Shown: piece by piece, positions 55,670 to 64,000 of the stretch
How the letters are laid out: each line of letters begins with the position of its first letter
Numbering within the stretch: the stretch's first letter is position 1
Program-made: the position numbers and the translations under genes
The notes under the pieces: model-generated
Databases searched by the model: none
Told to the model about the DNA's origin: nothing
Seen by the model: only the letters and a program-made list of their open reading frames with translations
NCBI GenBank assembly: GCA_032622095.1
Contig: CP136066.1
Location: forward strand, 226,740,961 to 226,804,960
Length of the DNA stretch: 64,000 nucleotides
Reading direction: 5' to 3'
Origin: Siphonodentalium dalli
Lineage: Eukaryota > Mollusca > Scaphopoda > Gadilida > Siphonodentaliidae

Positions 55670-56335
55670 TTAAATTTGATCAAGTGTTTGTGTTCTACTT
55701 CCAGTAAACATGATTCGAGTCTCGCGTAAACACGATCCGGATTTCTTTGAGTGCCGTAAATATCTCTCTGCACCAAGACTGTGATCAGTAGAGCATGAAA
55801 TGACCAATGAAAATCAGCACCTGAGGTCAAAGGTTAAACTAACCCAAAAACGCCCAAAATATACAAAACTCAATATCAATGATGCAACGATACACTGTCA
55901 ATATAGAAATTTTTCGGATGATAAAATGCTAAATTGATGATTGCAACTAGCATGGCATAGAAGCTACACATAATGTTTCAATATTATAATTATAAAGATA
56001 TGATTACGTCACTCGTATTCAATATTATAATTATAAAGATATGATTACGTCACTCGTATTTAAATTCAGGAAGTACTATTTCTCACTCTCAGTTTTAAAT
56101 TTGCACACATTAAGTTCGTGCACAATTCTGATTGAAATCACACTCAAACAGCTCCGCTTACTGAGAAATCAGTTATCTGTCGCATTAGTCGCTATAAAAT
56201 TGCTACTAAATTATTCGGTACTAAATGTTGAAATTCTTGAAAATATTCAATTATATTGGACATATGAGGTAATACTGGACTCTTTATACACTTTTCGGTG
56301 TTTTATTGTTGTCCTAGTTTGAATTTAAGGGTTAA

Positions 56336-56418
56336 ACTACCCTTATGGAGCCCCTCACAGACGTGAGCAGACAATACTCAGCAATACAAGCTGTCACCTG
56401 TATGGGGCTCCATAAGGG
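56336..56418. mobile_element. Short TTAA-flanked foldback MITE, copy B
   Basis: Counterpart of 10901-10983. Confidence 0.75.
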
Positions 56419-56560
56419 TTAAAGGCATGGAAAAATGAGTGTGGAAACAATAATTGGTTTTGAAGAACTCCCCCTTATAAGTTTTAAACAGTTTTAATAC
56501 CGACAAATGTAGGAGCCATCGAATCATATTGTACTTTTAATATTTAGGCTTTTTCCTCCT

Positions 56561-56925
56561 CGTAAGTCGGGATTTTTTTTACCCTGTATAAGGTCGCCTC
56601 GCATATATAAGAGAATGCATTGGCCTAACAATTTTTTAAATAAATGTTTCTTAAAAGTTTTAGGACATAAAATAAAAAACACCCATTACCCTGCAGGGAG
56701 CCCCACACATATATAGAAGCATATAGAAGAGTGTCGTCTGCTCATGTTTGTCTGGGGCTCTGTATGGGTGAAATTATAAAATTGTTAAAGAATACAAGAA
56801 AAAATTATTAAAATTGTAAATAATTGTTAGGCCAATGCATTCTCTTATATATGCGAGGCGACCTATGGTCGACTCGCATATATAAGAGAATGCATTGGCA
56901 CAGGGTAAAAAAATCCCGACTTACG
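56561..56925. mobile_element. Hairpin-bearing MITE with perfect CGTAAGTCGGGA ends, copy B
   Basis: The left end CGTAAGTCGGGATTTTTTTT and its inverse at the right define the termini. Counterpart of 11126-11490. Confidence 0.78.
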
Positions 56926-57114
56926 ACTGGATTTGATATGGCGGGTCACATTTAGGCTTTCTCCTCCCTGTTAATGTGAATGTTGAAAAAGAAATTGTTG
57001 AAACATTATGTGTGACTTAAAATTTGTTTTAGCACCAATTATTGTTAACTTTCAGTGACTTGTAACAATCGAGAAGTTTTAGTAAAAACGAAACAAACTA
57101 CAGATAGGGGTGTA

Positions 57115-57264
57115 CAGTAATGTCCTAAATAATCGACACCTTAACCACAGCAGAATTATGGGTAATTTTTCAGGATTTAGTCGGAAATATGGCTTGTTGC
57201 CATTCATCGGAAAGCTCGCATAATTCTGCTGTGGTTAAGGAGTCGATTATTTAGGGCATTACTG
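57115..57264. mobile_element. pogo-like MITE, copy B
   Basis: Counterpart of 11680-11830, TA-flanked. Confidence 0.82.
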
Positions 57265-57703
57265 TAGCTGAATAGGTCATTGTCGCATGGCTTCGAGCAA
57301 AAAGACACCCAGGATATCTCAAACGTGCAAAAAGACACACAGGATGTCCCAAACGGGCAAAAAGACACCCAGGATCTCCAAGTCTCACCAAACAAGGGGA
57401 AATTAGATTAGTCGTCTGCTATATATTTATTAATATTATGATAATTATTTGTTTGTGATCGGAGTGAAATATCAACGGAATTTAAATGGACATATATATA
57501 CCATCCGCTTTGAGTCTGACTGGCAGCGCAGTTCAGTATTAATAAATCGCAGACGACTAATGTAAATTCCCGTTGAGTTTGAGATGCGCGTCTTTTTACA
57601 TGTTTGAGATATCCTGGGTGTCTTTTTTATCGAAACCATTCTACAATGACCAATTAAGCATTACTGTAGGGGTGTAGGTACAACTGGCTTCGATAATAAT
57701 GTA

Positions 57704-57915
57704 CAGTAATGCTCTAATTAATCGACCTCTTAACCACAGCAGAATTATGGGTAATTTTTCAGGATTTAGTCGGAAATATGGCTTGTTGCCATTCATCGGA
57801 AAGCTCTCGGGGAGAGCTTTCCGATGAATGGCAACAAGCCATATTTCCGATTAAATCCTGAAAAATTACCCATAATTCTGCTGTGATTATGGAATCGATT
57901 AATTAGGGCATTACT
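57704..57915. mobile_element. pogo-like MITE, copy B, full foldback
   Basis: Counterpart of 12790-13002. Confidence 0.88.
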
Positions 57916-58019
57916 GTATCTCTAGTGAAACTCCTGCTTTGTGACTTGACAATTTCTGGAAAACTACAACAACCTCGAACAAGGCAGCAACGGAAGATGT
58001 CAGATCATTTCCACTTGTA

Positions 58020-58470
58020 CACAAGCCTGCAAATAGTGTGTCTGTCATTTGCAGAATGAGGTCCCCAGAGGGTGAATTTAGTGATGCTATCCCACACAGT
58101 GGGCTAGCATCACCAAATTCACCCTCTGGAGACCTCATTCTGCTTAGGCTTCATCTTCTGGGAAGTATCTATAGTATCAAGTTAAGATTGTTTTTAGTTA
58201 CATTTCCCTTCTAGGAAGTTTCTATATCCCCTAATTTGCAGAAGATAAAATTCATAATTGAGGTGCCCAATGGGTGAACATCACCAACTTCAACTGGGGA
58301 ACTTCAATCTGATCCTAGGTCTGCCATATCAGTTGCGAGCCTAAGCAGAATGAGGTCCCCAGAGGTTGAATTTAGTGATGCTAGCCCGCTATGCGGGATA
58401 GCGTCATTAAATTCACCCTCTGGGGACCTCATTCTGCAAATGACAGACACGCTATTTGCAGGCTTGCTTG
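58020..58470. mobile_element. GTGTGTCTGTC foldback MITE, copy B
   Basis: Counterpart of 13113-13563. Confidence 0.82.
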
Positions 58471-59229
58471 TACACTGTAACTGTTAGGAATGATCCTGAT
58501 TTTGAAGTTAATTATCGGTTGTTGGAGCTGATAATTAGTGTCCAAAACGTAACTCACATCAGGTTCAATATGAAGCTGTGATGTGAACATTCCTGGAAAA
58601 TGATGTCGTAACTACGATCTTGAACGAAGCAGCGATGGAGGACTGGAAAATGACGTCGTAACTACGATCTTGAACGAAGCAGCGATGGAGGACATCAGAA
58701 TATTTCCACTTCTACATCCCCTACTAGAGATACACCCCCTAGTAGAGTTACATCCCCTACTAGAGTTACACCTCCTACTAGAGTTACATCCCCTAGTAGA
58801 GTTATAAGATCTAAGAAAACCAGAGTTCACGCTGTCGGTGGTCAAATTGGACAATGGTTAGTTTTTTTTTCTTCGAAAATGGCAAAATTAAATTATTTTT
58901 GGACAAACCTTTACAAATAGTTTCAAGCATATTAGGGCTGCAACGATTCATTGTGAATTCAATACATCGCGATACACTTGTACACAATAGATTCTGAAAT
59001 TTACCCAAAAAATTGGCCAAAATAATTTCCCGGCCAGAGTGAACCCTGAAGAATACTGACACTTTGTGATAAATGGAGGGAAATTAAGAAGAACGAACAT
59101 CACGTCACTCCAATCCAACCATTGTCCTCCAGGAAACTTATGATTTTCCGTCGATGAGTTTTGTCCAGAGAACTTGGGTATCTGATTTTAACTGGCATTC
59201 CTTGTCTTCTCTGTACATAATCCTACAAT

Positions 59230-59632
59230 GGAAAGATTATTCATCTATATATAACCTATCTGAAATATAAAATGTGTGAAGAAATTAAGTTTTATTTATC
59301 TATATATCACCTGTCGGAAATATAAAATATGGGAAGAAATAAAGTATTATTTATCTATATATAACCTGTCTGAAATATAAAATGTGTGAATAAATAAAGT
59401 ATTATTTATCTATATATCACCTGCCTGAAATATAAAATATGTGAAGAAATAAAGCATTATTTATCTATTATATTAACCTATCTGAAATATAAAATATGTG
59501 AAGAAATAAAGTATTATTTATCTATATATAACCTGTCTGAAATAAAAAATGTGTGAATAAATCAAGTATTATTTATCTATATATAACCTGTCTGAAATAT
59601 AAAATGTGTGAAGAAATAAAGTTTTATTTATG
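59230..59632. repeat. ~62-bp AT-rich minisatellite, about 7 units, copy B
   Basis: Shorter allele of 14340-14797. Confidence 0.88.
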
Positions 59633-60462
59633 TTAAATCCTTCCATCACTGTAGCTTCATGAAATTTAGCAAAACCCCTGTGCCAATGCATCCTCTTATA
59701 TACATGTATGCGAATCTCCCATAGGGAGCTTCGCATATATAAAAGAATGCATTGGTCTAAAAATATTTACCTTGACCTTGTAAGCCAGAGCATTCTCTTA
59801 TAAATTCAAGAAATAAGAGAATTCACTGCCACAGGATCTTTAAAGGCACGGGCGGCGTTCGTTGCAGAAATATTCATATTTGTTCAAATCGCCATCAGCA
59901 GAAGGAATATTAAAATATATATAGTTTTGTTCATATGGCAAACATAATCAGCGTGTAAATATAGTATATTGTCGTCAAGACGTACGATGGTGGACGTAAA
60001 CAAGAACCTTCTCGTGTTACAGAAGTTTTGCTTCTGTTTACATAACACAGTGCAATTCTATTGGTTAGTCACACACAAATGATATAAACGCTCTTTATTA
60101 TTTCCATATCAGGAAAACAGTAACAAATAATGCTCTTTATGTTTACCATATCCAGATCTAAACAAAAGCCAGGTTCAGTAACGTTTTTTGCTTTTGTTTA
60201 CATAACAAAGGAAAAACATTTGACAATAACATACTGTTTATGACATATTTCTGATTGGTATAAGAACAAAGTCAGTCTATATTTTACTATTCTTTCTGTT
60301 TATGGCGGTTTTCAACGGAGCTGAATATTTTAACAGCATACCCACCGCCAACGCTACCCATATCTTTAATGCTGCACCAGTGCAGCTTCCGTGATGAAAG
60401 AGTTAACCAAGAGCACGATGTCAAAGAATGAATATAATGATGGGAGTGTTTTTATATTAGAA

Positions 60463-60895
60463 CCCTTTACCCAACAGAACGGCCCTGTGCCAATGCATTC
60501 TCTTATACAGGTATATGCGAGTCGACCATAGGTCGCCTCGCATATATAAGAGAATGCATTGGCTTAACACATATTAACAATGATAAAATTGTCAAAGAAT
60601 GTAGAAAAATATTATAAAAATTGTTAAAAAAATGTAAGAAAAAATGGTAAAAAGTGTTAAAAAAATATTTGTTTAGGCCAATGCATTCTCTTATATATGC
60701 GAGGCGACCTATGGTCGACTTGCATATATAAGAGAATGCATTGGCACAGGGCATAACTGTAACCATCACAATGTGGTCAATGAACCGGTTCCAATGATAT
60801 CCATATTTGTATGGTGTTATTGAGACAGACCAAAGATATTTTAGGCTGTTGAAGCTTTATTTGGGGCGTTTTTGGCCGTTTTGTTGGGTAAAGGG
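60463..60895. mobile_element. Two-hairpin MITE (CCCTTTACCC family), copy B, uninterrupted
   Basis: Counterpart of 15570-17982 without the ~2-kb insertion. TTAA is present only at the right (60896-60899). Confidence 0.88.
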
Positions 60896-60939
60896 TTAAC
60901 TGCAAACAAAATTTATAAATTATAAAAGAGAAAGCACAT

Positions 60940-61535
60940 GTGACCAAGTCTGAGTTTAGTGTGTCTGACATTTAACACCCATAGAGAGCCCCACATAGAC
61001 TGGAGCAGACGACAGTGTGTGGTGCAGTCTACCATCTGTGTGAGGCTCCCTGTGGGTTAAACATTAAACTTTATCAGTGAGGTTTGAGATGGATGTCTTA
61101 CATCACTGACCAAGTCTGAGTTTAGTGTGTATAACCCGTAGAGAGCCCCACATAGACTGGAGCAGACGACTCTCTGTGGTGCATGCTTCCATCTGTGTGA
61201 GGCTCCCTGTGGGTTAAACATTAAACTTTATCAGTGATGTTTGGGATGGATGTCTAACATTACTGACCAAGTCTGAGTTTATTGTGTATAACCCGTAGAG
61301 AGCCCCACATAGACTGGAGCAGACGACTCTCTGTAGTGCATGCTTCCATCTGTGTGAGGCTCCCTGTGGGTTAAACATTAAACTTTATCAGTGATGTTTG
61401 GGATGGATGTCTAACATTACTGACCAAGTCTGAGTTTAGTGTGAAAAACCCATAGAGAGCCCCACATAGACTGGAGCAGACGACTCTCTGTAGTGCATGC
61501 TTCCATCTGTGTGAGGCTCCCTGATTGATGTCTAA
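60940..61535. repeat. ~163-bp tandem array carrying a GAGAGCCCC foldback, four units
   Basis: Each unit has GACCAAGTCTGAGTTTAGTG, GAGAGCCCCACATAGACTGG and, in three units, ACATTAAACTTTATCAGTGA. Copy A has two units (18060-18300). Confidence 0.9.
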
Positions 61536-61804
61536 CATTACTGACCAAGCCTGAGTTTAGTATGTCTGTCATTTGCAGAATGAGGTCCCCAGAGGGTCAA
61601 TTTAGTGATCATATCCCACATAGCGGGCTAGCATCACAAAATTTACCCTCTGGGAAACCTCATTCTGCATGGCCTCATTATTCTCAATTTCTATTTGATC
61701 ACCCTACCATCACTTTAATTTAAGTTTTCTTATTAATCATAGCAAATTATGCTATGCCCATTCAACAACTCATTCGTTATGTAAGATAAGATAAGATTTA
61801 TTAA

Positions 61805-62234
61805 CCCTTTCAGTGCCAGGTCCGATTTCTGTATCAACCCATATACCCTGTGCCAATGCATTCTCTTATATATGCGAGTCGACCATAGGTCGCCTCGCAT
61901 ATATAAGAGAATGCATTGGCCTAATAATTTTTCATCATAATAATTTTTTCTATATTCTTTAACAGACTTATTTTGTAGGTTTAGTGCCAGGGAATCTTAC
62001 GTTTTTCATGGGCATCAAAATTATTACTATGAATATTTGGTGATAGTTTTGAGTTATAACATGCACCTAAGGTTTTATCCAGTTTGTTTTTAAATTTGCT
62101 ATAGCATGCTTAAGCATACCCAAAAAAATTCAACCCAAAAAAAATCTAAAAAACATTTATTTTTATTTTTTTAGGGCTGATTTTTAAAGACCGTAAATAA
62201 GGGCCGATGAGATCGTTCCCTGGCACTGAAAGGG
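61805..62234. mobile_element. Single-hairpin MITE (CCCTTTCAGTGCCAGG family), copy B
   Basis: TTAA flanks lie at 61801-61804 and 62235-62238; counterpart of 18590-19017. Confidence 0.88.
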
Positions 62235-62414
62235 TTAAAACAAACCATAAAACAATGGTGTCTGTTGTAACATAATATATATACAATATACATCTGAGAA
62301 AGAATATTTGGTGACTATAAATTGACTATAATAGGTGAAACATCTGGAAAATTAGTAAAGATTTTTTTTTAAAGAAATAAAATGTCCTCAGAGCATCATT
62401 AACCATTGCAATTC

Positions 62415-62605
62415 AAGTTGAATATTTGTCACTGAAACATGCATTCTGATTGGCCGAGAGCTGCTAATTGGAATATTTGTCACTGAAACATGCAATCTGA
62501 TTGGCCGAGAGCAGCTAATTGGAATATTTGTCACTGAAACAAGCAATCTGATTGGCCGAGAGCTGGTAATTGGAATATTTGTCACTGAAACATGCAATCT
62601 GATTG
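62415..62605. repeat. ~53-bp minisatellite, four units, copy B
   Basis: One unit more than copy A (19680-19810). Confidence 0.85.
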
Positions 62606-62773
62606 AGTAAATTCACAAACTGTTCTCTAGCTGGAATCCTGGAAATCCAACAAAACAATACGTTCAATCTCCTAATATTTTATGTTCAATTATGCAATTT
62701 CTACACAATGTCTAAACTCTAAATTCTACTAAAATTATAAAATGAACGGTTTGCTGCTGCTACTAATAATAAG

Positions 62774-62983
62774 ATGCAGAAATGGAAGATTGTGATAACA
62801 GATGAAGAGAAAAGAGAGCTCGTGCAAATGCTACATGGATATATGGAAAGTGTGAGAAGAGAACTAAATCAAAAGAGGTTTCCACACCATGCAAGAAGAT
62901 GCCAACACCGCACCCAAGTTATTCAAAATCAGGGGGTTCCATGGACACACAAGTTTATAGCCAGTGACCCAATAATGAAATAA
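62774..62983 (+). CDS. Small unrecognised open frame (copy B)
   Basis: This 69-codon frame is rich in charged residues (DEEKREL, RRELNQKR) and ends SDPIMK. It lies about 170 bp downstream of the CCAAT-containing minisatellite at 62415-62605. The ATG is directly preceded by AATAATAAG, so it could also be an exon start. The copy A version is frameshifted. No function is proposed. Confidence 0.25.
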   Translation: MQKWKIVITDEEKRELVQMLHGYMESVRRELNQKRFPHHARRCQHRTQVIQNQGVPWTHKFIASDPIMK

Positions 62984-63453
62984 GAATTTTGTCTAAATGT
63001 ATTTTATGCTGCAGCCCCTGTATTCCAGGAATTGCCGCCATTTAAAAGGTACGTAAAATAATCCCGATATACTGGGAATAACTCTTAAATAGTTGATTGT
63101 AGAACATTATAGAATGGGATGTTTGAACCCTAGAAGAAACATAATCAGTGTTCGCGCTGGACCGAAATTTCTTCTGGCCAAAAAAGTGGCCAAATGAAAT
63201 TTGTGGAGGCCAAATAAAAAAAAATTGGCCAAATGTTTTTTGGCCAAATTAAAAAAACTTTGGCCATATTAAATCCTCATTTTCTGGGCTCACAATAGAT
63301 GACTAAATCATATTTTTTAATTATATAACTATCTGACTATGTCGCGTCGCTGACATGTTCAACAACTAATCAAGTAATGGGCTGTGTAAGTTATAATTGC
63401 AATTTTCTCCGAAATAAAACAGTTCTGTTGCTTATTGTCATGAGGTGTTGAAT

Positions 63454-63653
63454 ACAGTAATGCTCTAACTCCCCATACGAAAGTATCCCTAGACACTAAT
63501 TTTCATCGAAATCCCATGATACTCGGGCGTTCGACCTTGAAATGACCCAAGAGCTTTCCGATGAATGGCAACAAGCCATATTTCCGACTAAATCCTGAAA
63601 AGTTACCCATAATTCTGCTGTGGTTAAGAGGTCGATTAATTAGAGCATTACTG
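63454..63653. mobile_element. pogo-like MITE at the edge of copy B
   Basis: TA-flanked. The terminal variants match each other (GCTCTAA left, TTAGAGCATTACTG right). The left arm is replaced after 14 bp by unrelated sequence beginning CCCCATACGAAAG. The right arm (GAGCTTTCCGATGAATGG onward) is intact. Confidence 0.8.
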
Positions 63654-64000
63654 TACCTGTTGTTGTATTGATAACCTTTATGGTTTGTGAAGCCCATTTG
63701 TTGCTATAAGATGGGAGGCAGTTTGTGACACATTACCTAACTGACATGCCATCGCAGGTACATCAATGCAATGCAATGTATTTCATCTTTCAGACTGCCT
63801 AATCAACAAAATATGATATAACAAGTGTACAGATTAAGGTTTTTTACGATTAGTAATACAATCTGTACAACCATCACCATTCAATCAACGCTCCCCTTAC
63901 AGTTACAAAATAAATTTGGGTTCTTATCGTATGTGTCTGAAGTACGAAACCCGTGCATAAAAAAAACGGCACAATTTTGTCACCTAACTTTGTGATCTAT
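63654..64000. other. Unique flank after copy B, nothing recognised
   Basis: No similarity to the sequence after copy A (20885 onward) and no feature recognised. Confidence 0.5.

Larger units (their letters stand above)
44636..63467. repeat. Segmental duplication, copy B
   Basis: This is the second, direct copy of the segment at 1-20663. Relative to copy A it has extra sequence at about 46288-46610, a MITE-derived array at about 49220-49770, a truncated hairpin MITE with a flanking duplication at 50836-51215, a ~300-bp tandem duplication at about 52795-53145, a foldback insertion at about 54641-55009, and two extra array units at about 60940-61535. Its right edge falls inside a pogo-like MITE (63454-63653). 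Confidence 0.93.

Overview
The window looks like an AT-rich, repeat-dominated stretch of an invertebrate animal nuclear genome, most likely a marine lophotrochozoan such as a mollusc. The evidence is spliced genes with GT-AG introns, a C-type lectin gene, a TTAA-targeting DNA transposon, dense MITEs and satellites, and no bacterial-style operons. The species cannot be named from the sequence. Host coding content is very low: one partial gene is convincing.

Layout. Positions 1-20663 (copy A) and 44636-63467 (copy B) are direct-orientation copies of the same ~20 kb segment. They are almost collinear but differ by insertions and array-length changes, several of which show empty target sites in one copy. 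The segment is a mosaic of MITEs and minisatellites with no recognisable host gene. Between the copies lie: a complete TTAA-flanked 7.6 kb DNA transposon (22986-30541); a SINE-like element (about 31812-32074); a large satellite with an orientation switch (about 32456-36905); the last three exons of an EGF/C-type lectin gene (39305-42344, + strand); and downstream minisatellites (42655-43660).

The transposon has perfect 30-bp terminal inverted repeats and TTAA target duplications, like Kolobok-type elements. It encodes (i) an SGNH-hydrolase-like protein and (ii) a transposase with a DDE-type core, a C-terminal YqaJ-like PD-(D/E)XK nuclease, and, through two predicted introns, a Tudor-like tail. 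The frames are open over their full length, so the element may be young.

The most unusual feature is a near-perfect 67-bp hairpin (stem starting CCAATGCATTCTCTTATATA). It occurs as one or two copies, in opposite orientation, inside at least four MITE families whose termini differ. Three of these families have TTAA flanks. Other repeats are pogo/Tigger-like TA MITEs, hAT-like MITEs with 8-bp duplications, a GTGTGTCTGTC-type foldback family, and a GAGAGCCCC foldback that has become a tandem array in copy B. The right edge of the duplication falls inside a chimeric pogo-like MITE, suggesting ectopic recombination between MITEs. In the lectin gene, the donor of the second intron seen is followed by an array giving 14 copies of CAGGTAAA in total.

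Coordinates, splice sites and domain names come from reading the sequence only. No database search was run.
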